The notes under the pieces were generated by a model. The model had not been told where the DNA came from. It saw nothing but the letters and a program-made list of their open reading frames with translations, and made no database searches. Source: Bermanella sp044597725 (lineage in GTDB: Bacteria > Pseudomonadota > Gammaproteobacteria > Pseudomonadales > Oceanobacteraceae). From it: 64,000 nucleotides of DNA. How positions within the stretch are numbered: the first letter of the stretch is position 1; every line of letters begins with the position of its first letter. The DNA is taken from positions 248,001 through 312,000 of the forward strand of contig NZ_CP139003.1 of the NCBI RefSeq assembly GCF_044597725.1, written 5' to 3'. This document shows, in pieces, positions 35,250 through 44,663 of this stretch. Position numbers and translations under genes: made by a program.

Positions 35250-36647
35250 ATGGGATTACCTAGCCGCATACAGAAAGTATTAGATGAATGGAAGGTGACC
35301 TATAGCCTCTGCGAACCCGCATCCGTTACCATAATGTCGTCGGTCTATAATATGCCAGGACTCTCAGAAAGCAGTGCTCAACTTTCCATTCTTGAAGATG
35401 AGCATGGCCGTATTCAGGTCATTTTTCCCGCCAGTCATATTCTTGATTTAAACAAAATATACACCCTCACAGCTCGCCAGTTCACACCCGTAGCGCCAGA
35501 CAAAGTAAAGCGGCTATGTGAAGGTTTAAGCCTGCAAACCATTCCCGCATTGCCGCAAGTAACGGGGCTAGAAACATATGTCGACCAGCATCTACTGGAT
35601 TTAAATGTCATACATATGAACATTGATGGCGAACAAGATCTGGCCATTAAAAAAGAAGATTTTCAAACGCTCATTAGCAGTGCTCGCGTGGGCAACTACT
35701 GCTCGGAACCGCCGCTACCCGTCACACCTGAGCAGCATTGGAGCAAACAAGATTTATCACAAATTAATCGTGCCGTGGAAAGTTTTACACAACTTAGAAT
35801 TCATCAGCGCTTGGAAGAAACCTTAGATATTCCACCCATGCCAGAAACAGCAAAACAAATTATTGATTTGCGCATGGACCCCAATGCAGAAACAGAGCAA
35901 CTCGCCAAATTGGTTCAACGAGACCCGGGGCTAGCAGCGCAGGTAATATCTTGGGCAAATAGCCCGTATTACGGTATTAGTGGTTCTATTACCAGCGTGC
36001 AAGAAGCGGTCATTCGTGTGTTGGGGTTTGATCTCGTCATTAACTTAGCGTTAGGTTTATCTCTTGGACGTACGTTATCAGTACCTAAAACTGGCCCCCG
36101 TGGTTACACACCTTATTGGCAGCAAAGTGTCTATACTGCCGCGCTAATGAGCGAGTTGGTCAAGGCCATACCTAACGAAAAACGACCCACGCAAGGAATG
36201 GCATATCTATGCGGGTTATTACATAACTTTGGCTTTTTAATTTTGGCCCATGTATTCCCGCCACACTTCCAGTTAATCAGTCGCCATATGGAAGCAAACC
36301 CGCATATCAATCGATATAGCATTGAACAGCATCTGATTAATCTCACCCGAGAACAAATTAGCAGTAATTTATTAAAACATTGGGGCTTGCCCTATGATGT
36401 TTGCACGGCCATACGCTACCAAAATGAACCAGGCTATCGCGGTGACTATGCAACGTTAGCTTCAATGCTTTATGTGGCCGCAAGAATGCTAAGCCCAGAG
36501 AAGCTAAGTGATGCGCCTCTGGAAGCAATTCCCGATGACATAAAAACATTTTTACAACTGGATGAAACTAAAGCCCAAGAGGCTCTTGAGCGGGTGCTTT
36601 CTTCCAAGGAAGATCTTCAGGAAATGGCGCGTCAATTACAGGCTTAG
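35250..36647 (+). CDS. YbaK-like and HDOD domain protein
   Basis: About 465 residues. The N-terminal ~150 resemble the YbaK/aminoacyl-tRNA deacylase fold (SAQLSILEDEHGRIQVIFPA), and the C-terminal region from about 200 is an HDOD domain: IPPMPETAKQIIDLRMDPNA, then QRDPGLAAQVISWANSPYYG. HDOD proteins are catalytically weak relatives of HD phosphohydrolases, used in signalling. The start at ATG 35250 is preceded by GGTGGA; the ATG at 35235 has no such site. The last 80 bp overlap the coding end of a gene on the other strand. Confidence 0.87.
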   Translation: MGLPSRIQKVLDEWKVTYSLCEPASVTIMSSVYNMPGLSESSAQLSILEDEHGRIQVIFPASHILDLNKIYTLTARQFTPVAPDKVKRLCEGLSLQTIPALPQVTGLETYVDQHLLDLNVIHMNIDGEQDLAIKKEDFQTLISSARVGNYCSEPPLPVTPEQHWSKQDLSQINRAVESFTQLRIHQRLEETLDIPPMPETAKQIIDLRMDPNAETEQLAKLVQRDPGLAAQVISWANSPYYGISGSITSVQEAVIRVLGFDLVINLALGLSLGRTLSVPKTGPRGYTPYWQQSVYTAALMSELVKAIPNEKRPTQGMAYLCGLLHNFGFLILAHVFPPHFQLISRHMEANPHINRYSIEQHLINLTREQISSNLLKHWGLPYDVCTAIRYQNEPGYRGDYATLASMLYVAARMLSPEKLSDAPLEAIPDDIKTFLQLDETKAQEALERVLSSKEDLQEMARQLQA

Positions 36648-37410
36648 AGGGTGCCAATAATGGAACATCCAACAAGCTCTGGCGCATATCAGTGAAATAG
36701 CTATCAATTGCCTGCTGAACAAACGCAACCCAAGAATCGAACCCTTGTGATGCATTCGCTAGGTCATTTAGCACGGCACTATCCACTTGGCGGAAGCTAA
36801 AAAAGTAAAATGCGGCCAGCTCTTGCTTAAGCTGGCTTTCCACTTTATCTCGCTGCTCTTGCCAGCGTTTTTCTACAGCGTCTTCGCGCTGCTTTGAGGG
36901 AATGTCATTAAGATCTAACGCGTAACAGTTTTTCCACATGCCCTCGCGCAGACTTAAATTCAGGGCCAAGCTCATGTTCATAATGCGCTCAACAAGCTCG
37001 AGTCTCGTTTCTGTAGGTTGTTGAGTGTGGAGTTTGAAATAATATTCGCGGTAGGCTTCGCGGTTTTCGGGTTTTAGCGCCTCTTCTAAGTAATCTAGGC
37101 TTCGTTGCCACGACCGGTTCCCCCAAGGTGCCGCTGGAGCGCCTGCTAACTTACCCATTAAACCTGTGGATACTCGACTTGCAACCAGCTGTTCGCGCAA
37201 AAACTGTAAGCGTTTAGTCACTTGATTTTGCCGCTTGGGTAAAAGCATAAGCTGACAAGCAGGTGCCATATCTTGCCAAATAGGAGCAACCTGAATGCTT
37301 AGTTGCTCGATAGCTTGGGTTTGTGATGTAGCAGACCATGCACTAAACGATGCTAATAAGCAAAGCAAAGCGGTAACAAAGCAATGCCACAAGCGATTCA
37401 CGCTAGTCAT
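36568..37410 (-). CDS. Exported protein, unknown function
   Basis: About 280 residues. Start chosen at ATG 37410 (MTSVNRLWHC), which overlaps the symporter stop by 8 nt; a longer form to 37452 would add 14 residues inside that gene. A signal peptide covers about residues 5-27 (HCFVTALLCLLASFSAWSA). The mature part is helical, with WGNRSWQRSLDYLEEALKPE and QTIEQLSIQV-type segments, and no family I can name. Two cysteines (ACQLM, KNCYAL). The 3' end overlaps the convergent HDOD gene by 80 bp. Confidence 0.75.
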   Translation of the reverse strand: MTSVNRLWHCFVTALLCLLASFSAWSATSQTQAIEQLSIQVAPIWQDMAPACQLMLLPKRQNQVTKRLQFLREQLVASRVSTGLMGKLAGAPAAPWGNRSWQRSLDYLEEALKPENREAYREYYFKLHTQQPTETRLELVERIMNMSLALNLSLREGMWKNCYALDLNDIPSKQREDAVEKRWQEQRDKVESQLKQELAAFYFFSFRQVDSAVLNDLANASQGFDSWVAFVQQAIDSYFTDMRQSLLDVPLLAPSKPVIDAPFPEDLPWKKAPAQEPLGL

Positions 37411-38689
37411 CCACCAACCAACCAGCATCTTTATCGTAGTAGGTTTTTTCATCTAAGCGCTGCTCCGATTTAGCCACCACACAGGTCACTGCGGCATCAC
37501 CCGTAATATTAACCGCCGTACGGGTCATATCTAACAAACGGTCGACACCAATAATAAGGGCGATGCCTTCTACGGGTAAACCCACTTGAGTCAAAACCAT
37601 AGAAAGCATGACTAAGCCTACTCCAGGAACCCCCGCTGTGCCAATAGATGCTAAAGTTGCCGTTGCAATAACGGTTAAAAAGTCCATTACTGATAAATCA
37701 ATGCCATAAGCTTGGGCAATGAATACCGTCGCCACACCTTGCATTATAGCAGTACCATCCATGTTCAATGTTGCCCCCATGGGCACAGTGAAAGCGGCAA
37801 CACTATTATCAGCCCCTAAGCGCTTTTCAACTGTGCGCATCGTAATAGGGATAGTGGCATTGCTTGATGCCGTGCTGAAAGCAAAAAGCTGTACGTTTCG
37901 CATCTTGCTAAAAAAAACTCTGGGACTTAGTCGTGCAACAAAGGTAATTAGGCTGCCGTATGTGACGGCGGCATGAACAAAAAGCACGAGTAATACGGTA
38001 ACAAAATAAACCGCCAATTCTGAAATTGCGCTCAAACCTTTATTCGCAAATACATTAAATAAAAGTGCAAATACGCCGTAGGGGGCAACCTTCATTAGCA
38101 GCGTAACCAGATTAAGAATAACGTGATTCCAATCATCAAAGTTTGCTTTTAATCTCTCTCCCGCGGGACCGCTATGACTAATAGCAAGTCCAAGCAGCAA
38201 TGCAAATACAATAATTTGCAACATTTTCCCTTCAGCCATGGCGGTAATGGGGTTGCTTGGGAAAATATCCACCAGCACCTGAACAAAGGATGATGCCTGT
38301 ACATCGACGGTTTGTGTTTTAGCGGTTAAATCAGCACCTTCACCGGGTTGAATAAATAATGCAAAACCCATAGCTAGGGATATAGCAATCGCGGTAGTGA
38401 AAAGGTATAGCAGCAGGGTTTTACCGCCTAAGCGTCCTAGCTGTTTACCCGAACCTAAATTGGCCACACCGCAAATAAGCGATACCAATACCAGAGGCAC
38501 TACCAATACTTTAAGGCTCGCAACGAAGATTTTACCAACCACAAAGAATACACCACCAACCAGCCACTGCTCGACAAATTGGTCATACAAAGGGGATAGC
38601 CCCATGAAATATTGAGCAATACTGCCCGATACAATGGCAAGTGCCATCGCCGTTAGTATGGCTTTGGTTAATCCTTGAGGTTGATTCAT
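37403..38689 (-). CDS. Dicarboxylate/amino acid:cation symporter
   Basis: A 428-residue inner-membrane transporter of the DAACS family (GltP/DctA/SstT fold). Family motifs: FSTASSNATIPITMR (HP1), VPMGATLNMDGTAIMQGV (TM7 NMDGT), AGVPGVGLVMLSM (HP2) and DRLLDMTRTAVNITGDA (substrate binding). It imports glutamate, aspartate or C4-dicarboxylates with Na+ or H+; the specific substrate is not readable. It is 6 nt upstream of nothing else in the operon except the exported protein that overlaps its end. Confidence 0.93.
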   Translation of the reverse strand: MNQPQGLTKAILTAMALAIVSGSIAQYFMGLSPLYDQFVEQWLVGGVFFVVGKIFVASLKVLVVPLVLVSLICGVANLGSGKQLGRLGGKTLLLYLFTTAIAISLAMGFALFIQPGEGADLTAKTQTVDVQASSFVQVLVDIFPSNPITAMAEGKMLQIIVFALLLGLAISHSGPAGERLKANFDDWNHVILNLVTLLMKVAPYGVFALLFNVFANKGLSAISELAVYFVTVLLVLFVHAAVTYGSLITFVARLSPRVFFSKMRNVQLFAFSTASSNATIPITMRTVEKRLGADNSVAAFTVPMGATLNMDGTAIMQGVATVFIAQAYGIDLSVMDFLTVIATATLASIGTAGVPGVGLVMLSMVLTQVGLPVEGIALIIGVDRLLDMTRTAVNITGDAAVTCVVAKSEQRLDEKTYYDKDAGWLVDD

Positions 38690-38695
38690 ATTGTT

Positions 38696-39070
38696 TTATT
38701 TTTTACTTGGTTTTAAAAATTTAGTCAGCCCCTGAAACCACATCACTTCAGAAAAATCGCCTTTAATTACGAGGTCTTTATTCTGAATACCCGCCATAAA
38801 TGCGTTTTTATCCTTTGCAGTTAATATAGATAAACCTGCTTCGGCATCTTTGAAATCGAGGGTAAAAGTAGGATCGGAGGTCAAACCAGATTTTGTAGTC
38901 ACCTTGCCATTGTTCACCGAATAATGACGGCCACTACCGCTATGAGTTTGGATTTGAAATGTAAGCTCTTTGCCAGCGATATATTCTTGGCAAGCTGGGT
39001 TGGTCTTGGCGGCTTTTTTAAGTATTTTGCCTAACGCCCAAAGTAATATTTTAAATTTAATTGTTTGCAT
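38696..39070 (-). CDS. SCP2 sterol-binding domain protein
   Basis: A 124-residue soluble protein with a single SCP2-like fold: KELTFQIQTHSGSGRHYSV, then SDPTFTLDFKDAEAGLSILT and NKDLVIKGDFSEVMWFQ. Stand-alone SCP2 proteins bind lipids or hydrophobic ligands; a short helical N-terminus replaces a signal peptide. It ends 6 nt before the symporter gene on the same strand. The real substrate is unknown. Confidence 0.88.
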   Translation of the reverse strand: MQTIKFKILLWALGKILKKAAKTNPACQEYIAGKELTFQIQTHSGSGRHYSVNNGKVTTKSGLTSDPTFTLDFKDAEAGLSILTAKDKNAFMAGIQNKDLVIKGDFSEVMWFQGLTKFLKPSKK

Positions 39071-39257
39071 GGGTAAAACCAGTTATTGAGAACATAGAGT
39101 CAAGCCCGAAGGCTGCGGCATAATAACACGGTAACCTCATTCATCAATTATTATGGGCTTGTTAAAGCCTTGTACAAAAACCTTTAAGGTAGGCTTCATT
39201 GGCTTAGTGCAAAAACACCAAGCCAACGATCACACTGATTATTCAAGCATGTAAATG

Positions 39258-39533
39258 CTAAACGTTTACCGCTTCTTTCAATGCTTTACCGGGTTTAAAG
39301 CCAACAGAGTTACTCGCTTTAATGGTAATGGCTTCACCTGTTTGAGGGTTTTTACCCTGACGTTCTGGACGATGCTTTTGTACAAAACTACCAAAGCCAA
39401 TAAGACTAACTGGGTCGTTTTTGCGCAATGACTCGGTGATTTGGTCAGTAATAATAGTGATGATTTCAGCTGCTTTGTCTTTAGAAATATCGGCTTGATC
39501 GGCTACAAATGCAGCTAATTCGGGTTTACGCAT
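39258..39533 (-). CDS. HU family DNA-binding protein
   Basis: A 91-residue nucleoid protein with the HU/IHF fold. Dimerisation helices: MRKPELAAFVADQADISKDK; beta-arm region with the signature GFGSFVQKHRPERQGKNPQT and EAITIKASNSVGFKPGKALK. It binds and bends DNA without sequence specificity. Its location next to rubredoxin reductase matches Pseudomonas (PA5348 neighbourhood). One of several HU-like proteins usually present. Confidence 0.95.
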   Translation of the reverse strand: MRKPELAAFVADQADISKDKAAEIITIITDQITESLRKNDPVSLIGFGSFVQKHRPERQGKNPQTGEAITIKASNSVGFKPGKALKEAVNV

Positions 39534-39563
39534 TACTTATTTCCTATTCTTATTTTTGTTTTT

Positions 39564-40706
39564 TTAAGCCAGTAAGGCTGGCAATTCCTTATTGAGTTTA
39601 ATCTTTTCAGCAACACAGTCGCCGGTCAAGGCATATCCTCGCAAATTTTGTTCGGAATCCATAAAAAGTGCTTTCAAATGAGGTATTTGGCCATGATATT
39701 GCCAACTTCCCTCAATATTTTCAGGTGGTGGGCAGGCAACAACAGGTAAAGAAGGTGTTTTCACCATAACCGGCATAACTGGGTAAACCACCTCAGTCGG
39801 GGTACCGGTGAGAGTTTTGGCCAGGGCCCGAGCGCAATTCATGAGTGGCAATACATACAGTAAATGGTGGCCTGCGACTTCGGCGCAATCACCCAACGCA
39901 TAAATATGCGGCGCACTGGTCTGCAATTGACGATCCACGACAATAGCTTTAGCAACATCAAGGCCAGCGGCTTGGGCTAAATCGCTATTGGCTTTTAATC
40001 CAACCGCACTCAGTACAACATCTGTTTGTAGCTGACGACCATCGTTTAAGGTAACAACATAGCCATCACCCTGTGCTTCAATTTTAACCACCGATGCTTC
40101 CAGATGGAGCTTTGCACCTAAAGCTTGCAACGCCGGAATAAGGGCTTCACCGCATGGTTCAGGCACCAAACGGTTAAGTGGCTGACTATCAGGGGCAACT
40201 ATATCGACTTCAAATCCAGCTGAGGCCAAGTCATGGGCATATTCCACACCTACAAGCCCTGCCCCCATGACTAAAATGCGCTTTTTATTTTGCACATGCT
40301 CATAAAAGCTCTGGTAATCATCGAGATCGTTTACTTGATGGCTATGCTCAAAACCATCAATAGGCAAACTAATAGGACTGGCGCCCAACGCAAGGACTAG
40401 ATCGCCATATTCTATGCTTTCACTACCAATCGCAATGGTTTGAGTTTGCGGTGCGATCGCAGACACCGTCTGATGGGTTCTTATCTCCAGTTTAAACTGC
40501 TCGGCCATAGAACCCGCATCATTCATAGTTAGGCCATGGGAATCCTTTTGCTTACTAAAGCCAGTAGACAGCATGGGCTTACTATATTGGCGACCATCAT
40601 CCTGTGTAATAACGATTATTTTTCTCTCATCATCGAGCTTGCGCACTTCTTTAACCACGTTATATCCGGCCAAGCCCGAACCAATCACTACTAATGGCTT
40701 TGTCAT
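39564..40706 (-). CDS. Rubredoxin-NAD(+) reductase
   Basis: A 380-residue FAD/NAD(P)H-dependent flavoprotein that passes electrons from NADH to rubredoxin (AlkT/RubB type). The FAD motif is VVIGSGLAGYNVVKEV, the NAD motif ILVMGAGLVGVEYAHDLA, and the second FAD site HIYALGDCAEVAG. In Oceanospirillales this system supplies alkane hydroxylases and also serves in detoxification. It is 27 nt downstream of the rubredoxin gene, so they are co-transcribed. Confidence 0.95.
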   Translation of the reverse strand: MTKPLVVIGSGLAGYNVVKEVRKLDDERKIIVITQDDGRQYSKPMLSTGFSKQKDSHGLTMNDAGSMAEQFKLEIRTHQTVSAIAPQTQTIAIGSESIEYGDLVLALGASPISLPIDGFEHSHQVNDLDDYQSFYEHVQNKKRILVMGAGLVGVEYAHDLASAGFEVDIVAPDSQPLNRLVPEPCGEALIPALQALGAKLHLEASVVKIEAQGDGYVVTLNDGRQLQTDVVLSAVGLKANSDLAQAAGLDVAKAIVVDRQLQTSAPHIYALGDCAEVAGHHLLYVLPLMNCARALAKTLTGTPTEVVYPVMPVMVKTPSLPVVACPPPENIEGSWQYHGQIPHLKALFMDSEQNLRGYALTGDCVAEKIKLNKELPALLA

Positions 40707-40733
40707 AGATTACCCTTGTCTCAACTATGTATA

Positions 40734-40910
40734 TTAGATTTCAATCATTTCAAAGTCTTCTTTACCCACACCGCAATCTGGGCATAACCAGTCTTCGGGC
40801 ACGTCCTGCCAACGGGTTCCTGGCTCTAAACCTTCTTCAGGACAACCTAGCTCTTCGTCATAAATGAAACCACAAACAATACACTGCCACTTCTTAAAAT
40901 CTTGCGACAT
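40734..40910 (-). CDS. Rubredoxin
   Basis: A 58-residue iron protein, MSQDFKKWQCIVCGFIYDEE onwards, with the two CxxCG pairs of rubredoxins: CIVCG (residues 10-14) and LCPDCGVGKEDF (43-47). PGTRWQDVPEDW between them is typical. It shuttles electrons from the reductase encoded 27 nt downstream to a monooxygenase. Only one rubredoxin gene is present here, whereas Pseudomonas has two in tandem. Confidence 0.95.
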   Translation of the reverse strand: MSQDFKKWQCIVCGFIYDEELGCPEEGLEPGTRWQDVPEDWLCPDCGVGKEDFEMIEI

Positions 40911-41049
40911 TAACTTCTCCTAAAAATAGTGGGTAACTCAATAAAAATGGCCAGCAACCATAACCAAAGTCACGCAAACACACAATCTATCTTGATTTTC
41001 CGTGCGCCTTAACGCATCCTGCCCCGGCGATCATTCTGCTGTTATCTAT

Positions 41050-41574
41050 ATGACCCTAACTTTTAGCCATCATTTCCAACATCAGCCTTGGCTCAAACTA
41101 CGTCCCTTGCCTCATTCTATTGCCGCCGCACCTTGGCGCCAATGGTTATTAGACAAAGGCTCTTTGACCCAACGCTTAAAAGCGCTCGACGGGCAGTTCT
41201 CCGTAGATGTTATCAGCACTCGATATGGCAGACCCCATCTCAGCGAAGCCCGATTATTAGGCATTCACCCGCGCATGCAAGTGTACATCCGCGAAGTGGC
41301 GCTGTGTATTAATAATCAGCCGGTGGTAAAAGCCCGTAGTATTATTCCTCGCAGCACCCTTACCGGATTAGAACGTCAATTACTTTGGCTTAAAGATAAG
41401 CCTTTGGGTGAATTCTTGTTTCGGCATCATAATATGCGACGAGGCCCAATTGAGGTCAAACTAGGAAAGCTACATGGTGAGCAAGTTTGGGGGCGACGTA
41501 GCTGCTTTTACGTAAACCGAAAGCCGATTCTAGTAGGCGAATGGTTTTTACCTGCTTTAATCGACTACAGCTAA
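41050..41574 (+). CDS. ubiC: Chorismate pyruvate-lyase
   Basis: About 174 residues, starting at ATG 41050 (MTLTFSHHFQHQPWLKL); a GTG at 41002 gives 16 more residues but no family similarity. UbiC removes pyruvate from chorismate to give 4-hydroxybenzoate, the first step of ubiquinone synthesis. Visible motifs: WLLDKGSLTQRLKAL near the N-terminus, and IYVNRKPILVGEWFLP-type C-terminus (YVNRKPILVGEWFLPAL). Followed by ubiA after 42 nt. Confidence 0.94.
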   Translation: MTLTFSHHFQHQPWLKLRPLPHSIAAAPWRQWLLDKGSLTQRLKALDGQFSVDVISTRYGRPHLSEARLLGIHPRMQVYIREVALCINNQPVVKARSIIPRSTLTGLERQLLWLKDKPLGEFLFRHHNMRRGPIEVKLGKLHGEQVWGRRSCFYVNRKPILVGEWFLPALIDYS

Positions 41575-41616
41575 CCCTAAGGAAAAGGTACACTAGGCAC
41601 GTTACTATAATTAACC

Positions 41617-42501
41617 GTGGCAATTATGACTTGGCTATTAGATCGTTTTCCTAAACTGCCGCTCTACTGGCAACTTACACGCTTAAATAAACCCATTGGT
41701 ATATACCTGTTACTTTGGCCCACTCTTTGGGCGCTTTGGATTGCGGGTGAGGGCCAACCCTCGGTGGCCAATGTGGTTATTTTTATTCTGGGGGTTGTGC
41801 TTATGCGCAGCGCCGGTTGCGTTATTAATGACTATGCAGACCGCCATGTTGACGGCCATGTAAAACGCACAAAAGAACGTCCTCTTGCACAAAAACTGAT
41901 ATCTGAAAAGCAAGCTCTTGGTTTGTTTGCAGGGTTGTGTCTTTGCGCGTTCTTATTGGTATTGCTAACCAATACTTTCACCATCTATCTTTCCTTGGGT
42001 GGTTTGGCTTTAGCCAGTTTATATCCCTTTATGAAACGCTACACCCATTTACCCCAAGTGGTATTGGGGGCTGCTTTCTCTTGGGCCATTCCTATGGCAT
42101 TTGCCGCACAAACCAACAGCCTGCCGGATATTGTTTGGCTGTTATATTGCGCCAATGTGCTTTGGACCATTGTTTACGATACCGAATACGCCATGGTTGA
42201 TCGTGATGATGATTTAAAGATAGGCATCAAGAGCACTGCTGTGCTATTTGGCGAAGCCGACCGCCACATTATTGCAGTATTACAGGGCTTAACGGTTTTC
42301 ACTTGGTTGCTTATTGCCAACCAAATAAATGCAACTTGGCCAATTTATGTGGCCATATTAGTGTCTACAGGCATCTTTGCTTATCACCAGTGGCTCATTA
42401 AAGAGCGTGATCGAGCACAGTGCTTTAAGGCCTTTTTGCACAACCATTGGATTGGGGCGGCCATGTTCGTAGGGTTGGTTGCCCATTATTCACTCAAATA
42501 A
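41617..42501 (+). CDS. ubiA: 4-hydroxybenzoate polyprenyltransferase
   Basis: A 294-residue membrane prenyltransferase with eight to nine helices that attaches the polyprenyl chain to 4-hydroxybenzoate in ubiquinone synthesis. The two Asp-rich motifs are NDYADRHVDGHVKRTKERP and DTEYAMVDRDDDLKIGIKS, both complete. Start is GTG 41617 or ATG 41626. Together with ubiC it precedes phoB as in Pseudomonas. The 3' end lies ~38 nt before the phoB Pho box. Confidence 0.97.
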   Translation: MAIMTWLLDRFPKLPLYWQLTRLNKPIGIYLLLWPTLWALWIAGEGQPSVANVVIFILGVVLMRSAGCVINDYADRHVDGHVKRTKERPLAQKLISEKQALGLFAGLCLCAFLLVLLTNTFTIYLSLGGLALASLYPFMKRYTHLPQVVLGAAFSWAIPMAFAAQTNSLPDIVWLLYCANVLWTIVYDTEYAMVDRDDDLKIGIKSTAVLFGEADRHIIAVLQGLTVFTWLLIANQINATWPIYVAILVSTGIFAYHQWLIKERDRAQCFKAFLHNHWIGAAMFVGLVAHYSLK

Positions 42502-42538
42502 CCACTTGGCTGGGGTGGCAAAAACAAGAAGTGGCTAA

Positions 42539-42556
42539 TTGTCACATTTTTGTAAT
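42539..42556 (+). promoter_or_regulatory. Pho box upstream of phoB
   Basis: TTGTCAC-ATTT-TTGTAAT is a 7-4-7 direct repeat close to the PhoB consensus CTGTCAT-N4-CTGTCAT. It ends 53 nt before the phoB ATG, so the operon is probably autoactivated under phosphate limitation. A further TTGTAAC lies at 42577-42583. Confidence 0.7.
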
Positions 42557-42609
42557 ACTAAGCATGTGTAATAGGCTTGTAACGAAAGTCACTAAGATAG
42601 AGCACATCT

Positions 42610-43308
42610 ATGAAACAGCAGGGAAAAAAAATCTTAATCGTAGATGATGAAGCGTCCATCCGCGAAATGATTGCCGTCGCGCTAGAAATGGCCGGATACG
42701 AATGTATCGAAGCAAGTAATACACAGGATGCTTATAGCCTCATCATTGATCAAAGCCCAGAAATGGTATTATTAGACTGGATGCTACCAGGTACCAGTGG
42801 GCTAGAATTTGCGCGCCGTCTAAAGCGTGACGACCGCACACAAGAAACACCCATTATTATGCTGACCGCCAAAGGCGAAGAAGATAATAAAATTTTGGGC
42901 CTAGAAGCCGGTGCCGATGACTACATTACAAAACCATTTTCACCCCGAGAATTGGTTGCCCGACTTAAAGCGGTATTGCGTCGTACCACACCACAGGGCA
43001 TGGAAGACCCAATTGAAGTAAATGGTTTGATTCTCGACCCAGTATGCCACCGCGTGAGCGCAAATGATTCTGCGCTCGATATTGGCCCCACAGAATATAG
43101 ATTATTACAATTTTTTATGACCCACCAAGAACGTGCCTACAGCAGAACTCAATTGTTAGATCAGGTTTGGGGTGGTAATGTTTATGTTGAAGAACGTACC
43201 GTAGACGTGCATATTCGCCGCTTACGTAAAGCGTTGGGAGATGACTTTGAGCATCTTATACAAACGGTTCGCGGCACAGGATATCGTTTCTCAACTAAAG
43301 CCTCTTAA
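42610..43308 (+). CDS. phoB: Phosphate response regulator PhoB
   Basis: A 232-residue OmpR-family regulator. Receiver domain: KKILIVDDEASIREM (acidic pocket), phospho-Asp in VLLDWMLPGTSGLEF (about residue 55), Thr in MLTAKGEEDN, and Lys in YITKPFSPRELVA. The C-terminal winged helix contains VEERTVDVHIRRLRKAL and the ending VRGTGYRFS. PhoB-P activates the Pho regulon including pst. It sits 8-14 nt before phoR and is preceded by a Pho box. Confidence 0.98.
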   Translation: MKQQGKKILIVDDEASIREMIAVALEMAGYECIEASNTQDAYSLIIDQSPEMVLLDWMLPGTSGLEFARRLKRDDRTQETPIIMLTAKGEEDNKILGLEAGADDYITKPFSPRELVARLKAVLRRTTPQGMEDPIEVNGLILDPVCHRVSANDSALDIGPTEYRLLQFFMTHQERAYSRTQLLDQVWGGNVYVEERTVDVHIRRLRKALGDDFEHLIQTVRGTGYRFSTKAS

Positions 43309-43322
43309 AGCAGTATTTGTTT

Positions 43323-44663
43323 ATGAATCATGATTGGCGCAGTGCCATTCGTCGCCTGATTTTTATCTTAGGTGGATCGGTTGTATTTGGCTGGATCACA
43401 GACACTGGGCTGTGGGCTTTGTGTATCTGTTTGTTTGGCTATTTATTTTGGCACTTACACCAGCTGCATAAACTGCAAACATGGTTACAAAATCAAGAAG
43501 AAGAGCCACCCGAAAGCCGCGGGCTATGGGGCACAACCTTTGATGATGTGTACCGCCTGCAACGCCGCAACCGCAAAGCACGTAAACGCCTTAAGGCTGT
43601 GGTAAAACGTGTACAAGATAGTACAGCTGCGCTTAAAGATGGCGTACTCATGGTGGATAGTGACGGCCAACTTGAATGGTGGAACCAAGCCGCGTCGCAC
43701 CTTCTAGGCTTGCAGCCTGAAAGTGACTACAACCAACCCCTCACTAACTTAGTGCGCGATCCAAGTTTTAAAGCCTATTTTGATAGCCTCGAATACGATG
43801 TTCCATTGGAAGTAGCAGGACCCATCAACCACAACCTTAAAATTGAATTTCACATTACCCTTTTTGGCCGCCAAGACCGCTTAATAGTTTGTCGAGATGT
43901 TACCCAGTTACGATTATTAGAGTCCATGCGTGAAGACTTTGTTGCCAACGCAAGCCACGAATTAAGAACGCCGCTTACGGTTATATCGGGCTATTTAGAA
44001 ACCTTCTTAGACTACCAAGATTCACTGCCCCGTCGATGGGGACGTGCACTTAAGCAAATGCATGAACAAAGCCAGCGAATGCAAAGCCTTATTACCGACT
44101 TACTGTTGTTAAGTCGATTAGAAACCACGCATATTCCCGACCAGCAAAGGGTTTCCATTGAAAGTATTCTGCAACGTCTACAACAAGATGCAAAAACCAT
44201 AAGTGAAGAAAAAGGCCACAGCATCACACTTGAGTGCGAACCCGTGGATCTTATTGGCGTAGATACCGAACTCAGCAGCGCCTTTGGTAACCTGATTTTC
44301 AATGCGGTGAAATACACGCCAGAAAAAGGCAATATCCATATTCATTGGTATGCCGATTCACAAGGCGCCCATTTAAGTGTCAAAGATAATGGTTTGGGCA
44401 TCGACGAACGTCATATACCAAGATTAACCGAACGCTTTTATCGAGCTGATGCCAGCCGGCATTCAAATACGGGTGGAACAGGTTTGGGACTTGCCATTGT
44501 TAAGCATGTGTTATTGCGCCACGGTGGCCAGTTAAATATTAAAAGCCGTTTGGGAGAAGGCAGTGAGTTTATATGTCATTTTCCTGCTACCCGCATAGCA
44601 CAGCAGAGTGCGCCTAAGGACATAAAACATGATACCAAGAGCAACCAAAAAACCGGCTCCTAA
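43323..44663 (+). CDS. phoR: Phosphate regulon sensor kinase PhoR
   Basis: About 446 residues from ATG 43323; TTG 43317 is an alternative. Two N-terminal membrane segments (about 15-55) without a large periplasmic loop, a linker rich in Arg/Lys, a PAS domain (about 95-190), HisKA with phospho-His in VANASHELRTPLTVISGYLE, and HATPase boxes KDNGLGIDERHI and GGTGLGLAIVKHVL. PhoR phosphorylates PhoB when Pst/PhoU signal low phosphate. The 3' end overlaps the opposite receiver gene by 4 nt. Confidence 0.97.
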   Translation: MNHDWRSAIRRLIFILGGSVVFGWITDTGLWALCICLFGYLFWHLHQLHKLQTWLQNQEEEPPESRGLWGTTFDDVYRLQRRNRKARKRLKAVVKRVQDSTAALKDGVLMVDSDGQLEWWNQAASHLLGLQPESDYNQPLTNLVRDPSFKAYFDSLEYDVPLEVAGPINHNLKIEFHITLFGRQDRLIVCRDVTQLRLLESMREDFVANASHELRTPLTVISGYLETFLDYQDSLPRRWGRALKQMHEQSQRMQSLITDLLLLSRLETTHIPDQQRVSIESILQRLQQDAKTISEEKGHSITLECEPVDLIGVDTELSSAFGNLIFNAVKYTPEKGNIHIHWYADSQGAHLSVKDNGLGIDERHIPRLTERFYRADASRHSNTGGTGLGLAIVKHVLLRHGGQLNIKSRLGEGSEFICHFPATRIAQQSAPKDIKHDTKSNQKTGS

